From Methanomicrobiaceae archaeon (GTDB lineage Archaea; Halobacteriota; Methanomicrobia; Methanomicrobiales; Methanomicrobiaceae): a stretch of 64,000 bases of DNA. The stretch is taken from the NCBI GenBank assembly GCA_016928355.1, contig JAFGKW010000056.1, forward strand, positions 18,792 through 82,791. The letters are read 5' to 3'. A model generated the notes under the pieces. That model ran no database searches, was not told the DNA's origin, and was given only the letters and a program-made list of their open reading frames with translations. Position numbers and translations under genes: made by a program. Of the stretch, positions 53,762 to 62,974 are shown in pieces (within the stretch, counting starts at the first letter, position 1; every line of letters begins with the position of its first letter).

Positions 53762-53927
53762 CCCCTTCGGGGCAGCCCGATGCTCAGTTTGCTATGCAAA
53801 CTTTCCCAGTGGTGATAAACCGGACTGGGCACTACCCTTTCGGGTAGTCCCGTCCGGGGGAAATCTTCAATTTCGATAATATTTTTTCGGAGCCGGAGGG
53901 ATGCTAGCCCATCCCGAAGGCGACTTA
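53762..53927 (-). repeat. GC-rich structured repeat, copy B
   Basis: Read on the minus strand this matches copy A (19898-20072). It has the identical 19-nt box at 53909-53927, then a similar CTAGCATC-CTCC-GCTCC stretch, then the core. In the core, ACTACCC/GGGTAGT and AGTTTGC/GCAAACT form stems that keep pairing with base changes relative to copy A. The outer CCGGAC-GGG/CCC-GTCCGG extends the first stem to about 16 bp with two bulges. It sits beyond metG and downstream of tRNA-Arg on the minus strand. Confidence 0.75.
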
Positions 53928-53934
53928 TCGCGAT

Positions 53935-54045
53935 TTAAGGTGACCGAAGGTCGCCCTAGGTTTCGAAAGGGCGACAGCCCTTCGGTCAGCGACCTGTCAC
54001 CATTGAGGGGGAGAGGGCACAGGGAGGAAGAAACCCCCCCTCCCT
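53935..54045. other. Nested hairpin region next to repeat copy B
   Basis: GGTGACCGAAGG (from 53939) can pair with CCTTCGGTC and GTCACC ending near 54002, enclosing a GTCGCCC/GGGCGAC stem. A separate AGGGAGG/CCTCCCT stem lies at 54021-54045. No ORF of quality crosses it. It is not present next to repeat copy A, so it is not part of the shared unit. Confidence 0.5.
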
Positions 54046-54094
54046 TTACTATGGGTACAGGAAAAACCCAAAACAAAAAAATCCAAAAAAACAA

Positions 54095-54169
54095 CGGGCC
54101 TGGAGGGATTCGAACCCCCGACATCCGGGTTAGAAGCCCGGCGCTATATCCAGGCTAAGCCACAGGCCC
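54095..54169 (-). tRNA. tRNA-Arg (anticodon TCT)
   Basis: The minus strand folds as a full cloverleaf: acceptor GGGCCTG/CAGGCCC with G discriminator, D-arm GCTTAGCCTGGATATAGC, anticodon stem CCGGG/CCCGG around loop CTTCTAA (TCT), and T-arm with loop TTCGAAT. CCA is not encoded and no intron is present. Confidence 0.95.
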
Positions 54170-54303
54170 ACCTAAGGATTACTCTATATTATACGCAGGT
54201 TCAGTTAATTAATCTTTTTTAATATGCAAAAAAAATGAAAAAAGAATGCTTCAGGCATCAATGTATGAAAAAAGTGATTGTGTTTTTTTTATATATTCTG
54301 ATT

Positions 54304-54696
54304 TCATCCTGCGTGGAAAACAGCTGAGGAAAGGATATCTACAATTGTCGGTTTCGCCCAGTTTCTCCCGTCTACGGCCTTTGCGATAGTATGATCAACA
54401 TATTTGACCTGTATTCTGGCAGACATCCTCTCCTTTTCCTCATAATAATAAGGATTGATATATTCAACCATTCTCTTCATATTTATCTTAATTGAGAGAA
54501 CCTCGACAATAATCCCGGGATCTCCTGAACATATATCATCAAGATCAATATGAGTCATGAATATATGATCTCCCGGAAGAACATCCGTAAGGGTTATGAT
54601 GTTGTGGGCACTCTGAAGTTCGAGAGTTCTGGGTTTCCCTTTTTTTAATTCTGCTATAACATTGGGAGAAATTCCTGTAAGTGCTGCGATTTTCAT
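54304..54696 (-). CDS. DUF473-family methanogen protein
   Basis: This 130-residue protein has ALTGISPNVIAELK at the start, RTLELQSAHNIITLTDVLPGDHIFMT in the middle and VEYINPYYYEEKERMSARIQV later, a pattern I associate with DUF473 of methanogens. Function is unknown. ATG 54696 is chosen with GGTGG just ahead. A GTG at 54711 would overlap the PAC2 stop. It follows the PAC2 gene and is cotranscribed with it. Confidence 0.8.
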   Translation of the reverse strand: MKIAALTGISPNVIAELKKGKPRTLELQSAHNIITLTDVLPGDHIFMTHIDLDDICSGDPGIIVEVLSIKINMKRMVEYINPYYYEEKERMSARIQVKYVDHTIAKAVDGRNWAKPTIVDILSSAVFHAG

Positions 54697-54707
54697 CCTT
54701 ACCACCC

Positions 54708-55430
54708 TCACCCGTACATCGGCAGGTTCTCTTTCTTTGGGCCCTGCTGTTCGTTTTCTGTTTTCTGTACCTGTTCTGCCATCTTCTGCATGGTCGCCTC
54801 AATCTCTTCAGCCTGTTCCATTAGAGGCTCAACATCAACTTTCAGATCATACACTTTATTCAGTACTTCAAGGACAGAGACAGCCGCTCTCGGATCAGGT
54901 GTATTAACAGTTTCTCCAAGAAATCCGAGACATGGAATACCGCTGGCCTTGCATTCAGAGAGAATGCTCCCCGGTATACCGGAAATACTACCCATAGAGA
55001 GGATCTCTGTATGATCCTTTATATTTTCCAGAAGATTATCTTCAGTTGCAATGCCAAAAACCCTCTTCTCAAGGGTATTGGTTACAATGCCGGCAACAAC
55101 ATCGATCTCCCGGATTTTATATTCCCCCAGCCACTCAACGATGGCATTTGATAGCTCATAGCATATCGAAGGGTGTATGGGTATATCCGATACAAATGCA
55201 AGTGTAGACCCTTTTTCATAAATTCTTACAGGAGCATTTACAACTCCCTCCATCATCATAATTATTGGCGGGAAATACTTGCTTGTGATACTGCCGATAT
55301 ATTTAAACTCTGCATTATCAACAAGATACTGAATTGAGATACTCCCCACAAGTCCGCTTCCGGGGAAGCCTATAAGGGCAGTCTCGATTTCACTTTCTGA
55401 AGGCTCTGCTTTAATTCTGATATCTTCCAT
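54708..55430 (-). CDS. PAC2-family (proteasome assembly chaperone-like) protein, second copy
   Basis: This 240-residue protein has ETALIGFPGSGLVGSISIQYL at residues 16-36, FVSDIPIHPS near 88, VVAGIVTNTLEKRVFGIAT near 121, and SISGIPGSILSECKASGIPCLGFLGET near 152. The end is a coiled coil. It is a paralogue of 26021-26776 but clearly diverged, and its neighbour is DUF473 rather than nop10. Its partner and role are unknown. Confidence 0.85.
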   Translation of the reverse strand: MEDIRIKAEPSESEIETALIGFPGSGLVGSISIQYLVDNAEFKYIGSITSKYFPPIIMMMEGVVNAPVRIYEKGSTLAFVSDIPIHPSICYELSNAIVEWLGEYKIREIDVVAGIVTNTLEKRVFGIATEDNLLENIKDHTEILSMGSISGIPGSILSECKASGIPCLGFLGETVNTPDPRAAVSVLEVLNKVYDLKVDVEPLMEQAEEIEATMQKMAEQVQKTENEQQGPKKENLPMYG

Positions 55431-55551
55431 AAAATCCCCTAATATTCACATGGGTGAACCAGTTTATAAACATTACCAATATTAGTTTGGTTAATTAACT
55501 GCCATAAAAACAAACTGAATAAATTAATCGTATGAAGTACAATAATATTAC

Positions 55552-55896
55552 ATGCAGGAATATTCGATTAAGCGAGGTTTTAAAGAAGGTCTTGAAGAAA
55601 GGATCAGGGATGGTCTTGAAAAATATTTTGATAAGACCGGAAAAGAGGATAATGGCCATTATATTGTAGAATTCGGATCCTTCAGCCGACTTGAAGCCTG
55701 GATTAACGATAAAGGCAACCTACTAAATGTTGATACCGAATCAAGAGTTGATCTCTACGATGCATTTCCAGAAGAGGAAGCTGATAAGATCGTACTTGAT
55801 ACAAACAGGAGATTCCGTGATTACCTGGAATATGTTACGGGATACAATACCAAGGAAAGAAAGAAAAAAGCAACTGAAGCAGTAAAAAAGAAATAA
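55552..55896 (+). CDS. Conserved methanogen protein (DUF5611-like)
   Basis: This 114-residue protein opens MQEYSIKRGFKEGLEERI and has HYIVEFGSFSRLEAWINDKG and ADKIVLDTNRRFRDYLEYVTGYN, followed by a lysine-rich tail. I place it with DUF5611 of methanogens from memory, so the name is tentative. The role is unknown. It stands alone between PAC2 and leuS, reading toward leuS. Confidence 0.75.
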   Translation: MQEYSIKRGFKEGLEERIRDGLEKYFDKTGKEDNGHYIVEFGSFSRLEAWINDKGNLLNVDTESRVDLYDAFPEEEADKIVLDTNRRFRDYLEYVTGYNTKERKKKATEAVKKK

Positions 55897-55936
55897 GACT
55901 TAATTTTTTACTTTTTTAAATATTATAAAAAATGGT

Positions 55937-58720
55937 TTATTCTATGATAATTGCCGGTTTGAAAGGCAGTGCCTGACGTGCTTTCTGGTGGGTGCTTTCA
56001 TCTGCATAAACAATTGTTAAAGGAAGACCAAACTCCTTTTCGATGAATTCTCTTGCATTCTCAAACACCTCATTTTCGTCTATTGAAACAGACACTATCC
56101 TTTCAACAACCTGCGGAGGAAGACGGTGGATAAGATTTGTTATCTGTTTTGCAGCATCGGTTGCCTCCTTTCCACGCTTCCTCATATCTTCGTCCTTCAT
56201 GATTTCAGAGATTACCTTTCCTTTGTCTGGGGCCTGTGATATCATCTCAAATACCCTGAGTTTCCAGTTGGGAGATATGAAAAGTTTTAAACAGGAAGGC
56301 TCAATCTGAATCAGTTTCAGGATAGAATCAATATCTTCCACAGTCCTAGATAATAACTCCTCGGCAAGTTCAAGTGAAGGATTAACCAGTGAATCATCGC
56401 ATTCCGGCCAGGGCGCAAATGCAACCGACCCTTCTTCACCAGCCTCTTCCCAGAGTTTCTGGGCCGAGAAGGGTATGAAAGGAGCAAGCAGCCTTATCCA
56501 GGAATTGCTTATCCTTTTCACGGCAGCTGACGAGCGTACATCTCCGGGGAGTCTCTTTCTGTACCATTTCAGATCCGATTCAATGGCAAAATATGCTTCC
56601 TGAAGTGCCTGTCGCGTCTGGAATGAATCCATCGCCACTGTTGCATTTGCAATATGATCCTGTATACGCGAGATGAGCCATTTATCAATCGGATACTCCT
56701 CATCATTATCAGAACTTTCTTCAATTGTATTGATAAAACGATCAATCTGTTTCCTTGTAGAAGAAACAAGCTCCCTCCTCCAGTCAAAGTCCTGCCACGG
56801 CTCTGCACTGCCAACAAGGAACATACGAACTGTATCTGCTCCGACATCCTCAACGGCGTCTTCCAGGAGGATTACATTGCCCTTTGAAGAAGACATCTTT
56901 GCACCCTCCAAAAGACCCATTCCAAATACAACCATTCCCTTTGGCTGAAGTTCTTTGGGGAATATTGCTTTATGGTGGAACAACTGGAAAGTCAGGTGGT
57001 TAGATATGAGATCCTTTGCCGAGAACCTGAAATCATACGGGTACCAGTAAAGAAACTCAGATCTTAGATCTTCTACCATCTCCTTGTCAAGAGGAAGATT
57101 ATCCGGAGACCCTATACCGAGGAATATATAATCAAATACTTCAGGAGTCAGTTTTTCGGCTTCAAGCTCTATAAGTTTATGTGCTATCGTATAGAAAGCC
57201 ATATAGATTGTCGAGTCCGACAGGGGCTCTACAAGCCAGTTTTTATCCCAGGGAAGTTTTGTTCCAAGACCTATGCGTCGGGTGCATGCCCAGTCATTCA
57301 GCCAGTCAACAGTCCTGTCAAACTCAGCACGTACTTCAGCCGGGACGATTTCAATATCCCTGAGCTGCTCATGAACCTCCTCCTTCCACACAGGATCACT
57401 ATATTGGAGGAACCACTGGTCCTTGAGAATCCTGACAAAAACATCCCCGCCGCAACGGCATACTACATTACGGACATCGAATTCATACATTACAAGAGAG
57501 CCATGCTGTTCAAGCATAATCTGTGAAAACTCCTCGCGTGCAATCTTTACAGGATGTCCGCCGTACTGTGGAAGCATGCGTCCGCTGGAAAATTCTGCAC
57601 TATATACCTCCTGTGTCAGAGTTTCCATTCCGGGATCATTTTGATCCCTTACGCCTGATCTCTCAACAGCATCTTTTGCAGGGAATTTTCCATAACCGTC
57701 AACAACAATGAGGGGAACAGGTTCAATTGATGTATATTCCCCCTCAGCCTGGAGATCCCTTAATGCAATATAGTCAAAAGGTGCATGAGCAGGAACACTC
57801 ATCACAATCCCGGTTGCCATATCGGAGTCAACAAATGTTGCAGGAAGAACCGGAACTTCTCCACAGAAAGGATGGGATACCTTCTCGTCAACAAGTTCAG
57901 AACCCTTTATCTCACCAAGTTCTTCAACTATATGGTCCTGCAGACCAATCTTTTTCGCGGCTTCAGGAGACAGAATCCATTTCTGCCCATCGACAATCAC
58001 TTTCCTGTATATTACATCAGGATTTATCCAGAGGTTTGTGACACCATATGTTGTCTCAGGCCTCAGGGTGGCACAGGGGATCATAAAGCCGTTCCATTTG
58101 AACATTATAAGAACGAACTTTACTATCTCCGCCTTTTCTCCCTCAAGCAGGTCATGGTCCCCTACAGGATTATCGCACTGGGGACAGTACTTCACAGGAT
58201 GTGCACCACGGACTACATGATTGCCCTCCATAAGATGAAGATACTGCCATTCAATGAATTTGCTGTATTGCGGATAAACAGTTGTAAACCGCCTTCTCCA
58301 GTCTATTGAAAGACCGCAGTGTCTCATCACACGTTCATATTCCCTGCTGAAATGACGAACAATCTCATCAGGATCAACGAATTTTTCAAGAACATCCTCA
58401 GGAACCCTGTAAAGATCCCTGTAAAGACTGATAGTCTTCTCATCACCGTTGGCAATCCGCCTGGATATTCCTATTACAGGCGTTCCCGTAACATGGAAGG
58501 CCATTGGAAAAAGAACGTGTTTTCCGCGCATCCTGTAATACCGGGCGATAACATCGGGGACAATATATGTCCTGCCATGCCCGACATGCATTGCACCGCT
58601 GGGGTAAGGATATGCAACATTCACATAAAATTTATCTGCTTCCCCCGGGTCCGCTTCAAAGATATGCGTCCATGACTCCCTGTATTCTTTTTCATATTCA
58701 CGCATGTCGAATTTTGCCAA
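55937..58720 (-). CDS. leuS: Leucyl-tRNA synthetase (archaeal type)
   Basis: This 927-residue class I synthetase has the HIGH-type motif AYPYPSGAMHVGHGRTY (about residues 35-51) and the KMSKS-type GAKMSSSKGNV near residue 613. The large CP1 editing domain lies between them, including CATLRPETTYGVTNLW near residue 218. The length and motif spacing are archaeal. Its flanking genes are transcribed in the same direction but with separate spacing. Confidence 0.97.
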   Translation of the reverse strand: MAKFDMREYEKEYRESWTHIFEADPGEADKFYVNVAYPYPSGAMHVGHGRTYIVPDVIARYYRMRGKHVLFPMAFHVTGTPVIGISRRIANGDEKTISLYRDLYRVPEDVLEKFVDPDEIVRHFSREYERVMRHCGLSIDWRRRFTTVYPQYSKFIEWQYLHLMEGNHVVRGAHPVKYCPQCDNPVGDHDLLEGEKAEIVKFVLIMFKWNGFMIPCATLRPETTYGVTNLWINPDVIYRKVIVDGQKWILSPEAAKKIGLQDHIVEELGEIKGSELVDEKVSHPFCGEVPVLPATFVDSDMATGIVMSVPAHAPFDYIALRDLQAEGEYTSIEPVPLIVVDGYGKFPAKDAVERSGVRDQNDPGMETLTQEVYSAEFSSGRMLPQYGGHPVKIAREEFSQIMLEQHGSLVMYEFDVRNVVCRCGGDVFVRILKDQWFLQYSDPVWKEEVHEQLRDIEIVPAEVRAEFDRTVDWLNDWACTRRIGLGTKLPWDKNWLVEPLSDSTIYMAFYTIAHKLIELEAEKLTPEVFDYIFLGIGSPDNLPLDKEMVEDLRSEFLYWYPYDFRFSAKDLISNHLTFQLFHHKAIFPKELQPKGMVVFGMGLLEGAKMSSSKGNVILLEDAVEDVGADTVRMFLVGSAEPWQDFDWRRELVSSTRKQIDRFINTIEESSDNDEEYPIDKWLISRIQDHIANATVAMDSFQTRQALQEAYFAIESDLKWYRKRLPGDVRSSAAVKRISNSWIRLLAPFIPFSAQKLWEEAGEEGSVAFAPWPECDDSLVNPSLELAEELLSRTVEDIDSILKLIQIEPSCLKLFISPNWKLRVFEMISQAPDKGKVISEIMKDEDMRKRGKEATDAAKQITNLIHRLPPQVVERIVSVSIDENEVFENAREFIEKEFGLPLTIVYADESTHQKARQALPFKPAIIIE

Positions 58721-58757
58721 TAAAACCAGCTCCCAAAATAATAATTAATATTTATTA

Positions 58758-60689
58758 TTAAACAGGCCTTAGCCTGATCTCTTCACCATCATTATATCTG
58801 CGAATCATTTCCTGCGCAATACTGTTGTTCTTAGACATGTGAATCTCGCCGTCATCATTAACAGTAGCAGTAAAAAGATATTCCTTTCCTCCGAAAACGT
58901 CTACGATCTTTCCTTTGTTCTCAGGAGAACTAACAATAAGATCTTTACGATCAATTCTGATCTCGAGACCCTCTTTTTGTGCTATATCTCCATTTGAAGG
59001 GGAAAGAACAGGTTTATCAAAATCGGATTCCTTCTGTGCCCGTGGCTCGGCAGAATATTCACTTAAGGGGCGGATGTCAATACCAATGCTAAGTTTATTG
59101 ACAATCGAAGCAACATTTTTGCCTCCCTTGCCTATTGCAGCCGGTACATCCTTGTCATCAATGAATACTACTGCCTTGTTTTCATTCTGCATTGACACAA
59201 TCACATTACCTGCTGTAAACCGGCTGATCTCTCTTTGGATCTCCCTTTCAACAAGTCTAATGGAGATATCTCCGTCTTTACTCTCTTCACATTTTTCAGG
59301 TTTGGAGACAGATTCCACTGATTTAGGAGACTTCTCAGAGATTATTATCGTTTCACCTTCGTACCTGAAAATTTCAGATTCAACCTTTCCGGTAGAATAA
59401 TTGACCATTGAAATTACAGGCCTGATAGAAAGCTCCTCTTCTTCTTCCGGAATCGATTCAGGCACTTTTACATCAAATACCAGATCATAAACTGCAGAGA
59501 TCTCACCTTCTTTAACGAGGATAAGTGTATCGATAACCTGATGAATCACACCAAAATCGACTCTTCCAAGGAATCTCTGAAGGGCATCATCTACGGTGGT
59601 TGCATGAACAACACCTATCATACCAACTCCGGCAAGTCTCATATCTGCAAAAACCCTGAAATCAACGCTTTTTCTCAGCTCATCGAATATGACGAAATCC
59701 GGCCTTATTAAAAGCATGACTTCAGCGGTATTTTCCATACTCCCTTCGAGTGCTGTGTACTGCGTTATGTTATCGGGTACCTGAATATCCCTGGGAGCTT
59801 CCATTGTTTTAACAATAAACCCTTTTCCTGAGAGATGGATCGCAACACTCTGCGCCAGAGTTGTTTTTCCGGTACCGGGGACTCCTGCGATAATTATGCC
59901 TTTTCTGCCTCCGGAAAGCCTTTTCTCAACAACATCTGACATATTATATTCATTGAGTGATCTGTCGACGATTGGTCTTACTGCTGTGATCTCCATCCCG
60001 TCAGAAAATGGTCTTCTTGATATTGAAATACGCATTGAACCGATCTGAACGATTGTAATCCCTCTTTTTTCCAGTTCGATAAAACCGTCAGGATCCCTTT
60101 TTGCTCTTTCAAGAATTTCCTGGGAGACCTTTTTTAATTCATACTCTGAGAGAGGATCACCACGAAGAGCTACAATATTGCTCTGACGGAGAGTTCCTTT
60201 CTTTGCAATCGGCCGGGAACGTTCTTTCAAAAAAACAGCAAGCGTGTTCTCATCAAAATAATTATCAATAGCCAGAGGTGAAAATTCACCTATCTGGGGC
60301 TTTAAATACAATACATTTATTCCTTTAGCCCGGGCTACTTCAGACTGAACTATATCACTGGTAATAAAAACAGCCTCTTCATGTTCGAGAGCAACTTTGC
60401 GGATTAATGCATCTATTTCTCCTCCGCTTGCCAGTTTGACCTGGTCCAGGCTTGGTCTATCTCCCACATATTTAAGCTCGATTATCCCTTCTTCTGCCAG
60501 TCTTGATAGTTCCTGAAGCTCTGTAAGTCCGCTGAAACCAATTTCTCGACCCTGGTTTGCCTGCGCCTCCAATTCTGCTATTACGGCCTCCGGAACAATT
60601 ATTGTGGCCCCTTTATATTCACCCGATTCCTGAATCATCGAGGTGATGCGCCCGTCTATGACGACGCTAGTATCTGGTACAAGTTTCAT
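58758..60689 (-). CDS. PIN-KH-containing P-loop ATPase
   Basis: This 643-residue protein has a PIN ribonuclease domain at residues 1-140 (VPDTSVVIDGRI), then an ATPase core with Walker A GVPGTGKTTLAQSVA near 270 and DFVIFDELRKSVDF near 330. A KH-type RNA-binding domain follows (VFIDDKDVPAAIGKGGKNVASIVNKL, about 510-535). It resembles the PilT/VirB11-class PIN ATPases of archaea (PINA), which have been linked to Holliday-junction and RNA processing. The exact role is unknown. It lies just before hisI, about 130 bp away on the same strand. Confidence 0.9.
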   Translation of the reverse strand: MKLVPDTSVVIDGRITSMIQESGEYKGATIIVPEAVIAELEAQANQGREIGFSGLTELQELSRLAEEGIIELKYVGDRPSLDQVKLASGGEIDALIRKVALEHEEAVFITSDIVQSEVARAKGINVLYLKPQIGEFSPLAIDNYFDENTLAVFLKERSRPIAKKGTLRQSNIVALRGDPLSEYELKKVSQEILERAKRDPDGFIELEKRGITIVQIGSMRISISRRPFSDGMEITAVRPIVDRSLNEYNMSDVVEKRLSGGRKGIIIAGVPGTGKTTLAQSVAIHLSGKGFIVKTMEAPRDIQVPDNITQYTALEGSMENTAEVMLLIRPDFVIFDELRKSVDFRVFADMRLAGVGMIGVVHATTVDDALQRFLGRVDFGVIHQVIDTLILVKEGEISAVYDLVFDVKVPESIPEEEEELSIRPVISMVNYSTGKVESEIFRYEGETIIISEKSPKSVESVSKPEKCEESKDGDISIRLVEREIQREISRFTAGNVIVSMQNENKAVVFIDDKDVPAAIGKGGKNVASIVNKLSIGIDIRPLSEYSAEPRAQKESDFDKPVLSPSNGDIAQKEGLEIRIDRKDLIVSSPENKGKIVDVFGGKEYLFTATVNDDGEIHMSKNNSIAQEMIRRYNDGEEIRLRPV

Positions 60690-60816
60690 TAAAAAACCAC
60701 CAATAAACTCATGTTGCTAATCATTAATTATACTTTTATAAAAAAGCATGGAGATTTGAAAAATATATAAAATAATACAGGCAGTAAATTTAGGAATTTT
60801 ATTGAAAATTCTAATT

Positions 60817-61188
60817 TTATTCTTCATTCTGATAGACAGAAGACGGATCAAACACCTTCTTTGCCACAATTTCACCATCCATTGTCCGGTAGAAACATCT
60901 TTCATAACCTGTATGGCATGCGCCCTTTCCCCTCTGCAATACCTGGTACAATACAGTGTCTTCATCACAGTCAACAAGAATTCTGACAATTTCCTGAATA
61001 TTGCCACTTTCCTCGCCTTTTTTCCAGATTTTACCCCGGCTTCTTGAATAATAATGTGCAAAGCCTGTTGCCATTGTCATTCCGATGGCTTCAGAATTTG
61101 CATAAGCCATCATAAGGACTTCCTTTGAATTTACATCCTGTGCAATAACCGGTACCAAACCATCTTTATCATAATTTATTTTCAGCAT
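60817..61188 (-). CDS. hisI: Phosphoribosyl-AMP cyclohydrolase
   Basis: This 123-residue enzyme opens the adenine ring in the third step of histidine synthesis. It has [24 protein letters not shown] features at the N-terminus, then [22 protein letters not shown], with zinc-ligand cysteines in the last part ([12 protein letters not shown]). The separate PR-ATP pyrophosphatase HisE is not fused. The start overlaps the stop of the prepilin peptidase by one base. Confidence 0.95.
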   Translation of the reverse strand: MLKINYDKDGLVPVIAQDVNSKEVLMMAYANSEAIGMTMATGFAHYYSRSRGKIWKKGEESGNIQEIVRILVDCDEDTVLYQVLQRGKGACHTGYERCFYRTMDGEIVAKKVFDPSSVYQNEE

Positions 61189-62183
61189 CAGACAATCACT
61201 CCTGTAATTTTTAACAATAAACTAAAGATATCCCCGATAAAGAATGAAAATAAAAATCCGGCTAATATAGGAATAATAAACGGAACTCCGAAACTAATCC
61301 ATACAAAGCCTGCCTTTTTATATATTTCAAGCTCTTTTTGATATTCTCCAGGATTATTTTTAAAATCCTGAGTGTACATTCTTCTTTTACCTGAGACCAT
61401 TCTTCTTATCGATGAACTGAATTTTATAAATTTTCTGTTTATTCTGCCCCCATCCTCTTCAAAATCCTCTATAATAAACCCGAAATGATCCATTATCTTC
61501 TCTCCCGGCACAGGATATCCAATGAACATATACTTTAAAGGAGCCCGGTTTTTCTTCACTAGATTATAGATGAAAAGACCCGCAGGAACAAAGAGATTCA
61601 ATATTACAGCATTGAGCATAACGCTCATCGGGAAGAAAAATGTCATCTCAGGGTATCCCCAAAAAGGAATTATTGGGAAAAACGGAACTGTAGAAGATAT
61701 AATCTTCATTGCAGCTGAATCGGCACCTCCCCATAAATGCATCACCGAGATCAATTCCAAAAAAATACAGAATATTAATGAAAGCAAAGCCAGTATCGAA
61801 ATTATATTGAAACTTCCGGCAAAATAAGAAAAAATTACAACAGAGGCAGGAATAGCCAACAGAATCCATGAGATATACGTCTCAATAATAATAGTATAAT
61901 CAATCTCTGATTTGTCAGCTTTTTTTATACATATTGTATAAATCCAGTCTGCACAAAGCAGGAAAGCTGACAATAAAAAAGGAAAAAGGCAAAAAAGTAG
62001 TGGGTCCACTCCTGCAGCTTTACCAAAAGTGAGGAAGTAAAAGATAATTATTATTGTACCTGCAATGCCAAGAGCCGGATACCAGGTTTTAAATGGCACT
62101 CTTCTTTGTTTTAAATCCAGGTATGAGGCATATATTAATGTGATTACAATGGCCAGTGAAGAAATAATAAGAAGTTCTGTCAT
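61188..62183 (-). CDS. Prepilin/preflagellin peptidase (A24 family)
   Basis: This 331-residue integral membrane protein has about eight hydrophobic segments. Two aspartate motifs fit type IV prepilin peptidases, [11 protein letters not shown] at residues 20-30 and [12 protein letters not shown] near 152. It would cleave archaeal pilin or archaellin precursors. A charged loop of about 80 residues near the C-terminus is longer than usual. It shares its stop with the hisI start, so hisI may be cotranscribed behind it. Confidence 0.85.
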   Translation of the reverse strand: MTELLIISSLAIVITLIYASYLDLKQRRVPFKTWYPALGIAGTIIIIFYFLTFGKAAGVDPLLFCLFPFLLSAFLLCADWIYTICIKKADKSEIDYTIIIETYISWILLAIPASVVIFSYFAGSFNIISILALLSLIFCIFLELISVMHLWGGADSAAMKIISSTVPFFPIIPFWGYPEMTFFFPMSVMLNAVILNLFVPAGLFIYNLVKKNRAPLKYMFIGYPVPGEKIMDHFGFIIEDFEEDGGRINRKFIKFSSSIRRMVSGKRRMYTQDFKNNPGEYQKELEIYKKAGFVWISFGVPFIIPILAGFLFSFFIGDIFSLLLKITGVIV

Positions 62184-62345
62184 ATCTCAAATAATAATTG
62201 TTCAACAAGACCTTATTTTTAGTGTTTATTTTTGAAATTATTCAGGTAATAGATATCTTCAAATGTAATGTATCAGAAATTCTTTTTATCTCATATAAAT
62301 CAATACTGATTATATCTATTATCCGGAATCAAAAGGCGGGGATTC

Positions 62346-62960
62346 ATGCAAATAGTCGAATTATTTGAAAAAGTTTTAAAAGATGCAAATTATGCAGGGG
62401 AGTTCATTTTTGGAGATCTGTTGCAAATAATTGAAGAAAAAAATTATCATGCTCTTGCAACACAGACTGCAGGGGATTGTACAAATATTTTAATATTTGT
62501 AAACGGGGAGGGAGAAGGAGCTATACAGATTGACGATCTGGGAATGATGTATGGCGACAAAGTAGTATATAATATAGACAAAAAAGGTGCTTTTAAATTA
62601 TTTTTAATAAACAAAAACCTTGCCGAGTCTCTGTCAGCAAGATGCAGAATATATGAGAAAAGTCATTTAATGGATAACAACAGAACACAGGATTTACCTG
62701 AAATTTCGAAATTCAGCCTCCAACCGGCAAAAATCACTGTAACAGTAACGCACGACGGAATGCCAATAGAGGGAGTCAGGGTTAAACTTATGAGAATTGG
62801 AGAGTCGGGAGTCTTTGATACAACATCAAAAGATGGCCGTGTTTCATTTGTCCTGCAAAAAGGGAAATATGATTGTATAATAACAGGAACAGATAAAAAG
62901 GAATATAAATATAAAATTATTCTTCCAGGAAAAGACGCTAGAATCAATCTGGAAATCTAA
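62346..62960 (+). CDS. Two-domain protein with a C-terminal beta-sandwich (carboxypeptidase-regulatory-like) domain
   Basis: This 204-residue protein starts with a helical and beta region (IVELFEKVLKDANYAGEFIF...TNILIFVNGEGEGAIQID) that resembles the archaeal signalling-type module seen in the 5426 gene. The last 80 residues form a predicted prealbumin-like domain (AKITVTVTHDGMPIEGVRV... to GKYDCIITGTDKKEY). There is no signal peptide. It lies 14 bp ahead of a long acidic protein and diverges from the prepilin peptidase. Membership of a known family is uncertain. Confidence 0.7.
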   Translation: MQIVELFEKVLKDANYAGEFIFGDLLQIIEEKNYHALATQTAGDCTNILIFVNGEGEGAIQIDDLGMMYGDKVVYNIDKKGAFKLFLINKNLAESLSARCRIYEKSHLMDNNRTQDLPEISKFSLQPAKITVTVTHDGMPIEGVRVKLMRIGESGVFDTTSKDGRVSFVLQKGKYDCIITGTDKKEYKYKIILPGKDARINLEI

Positions 62961-62974
62961 GATGAGGGGTTTTG

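Noticed and set aside
53867..54158. 85-aa frames across repeat copy B and tRNA-Arg on both strands
   Set aside because: They read through the tRNA gene and hairpins and are not conserved between the copies.
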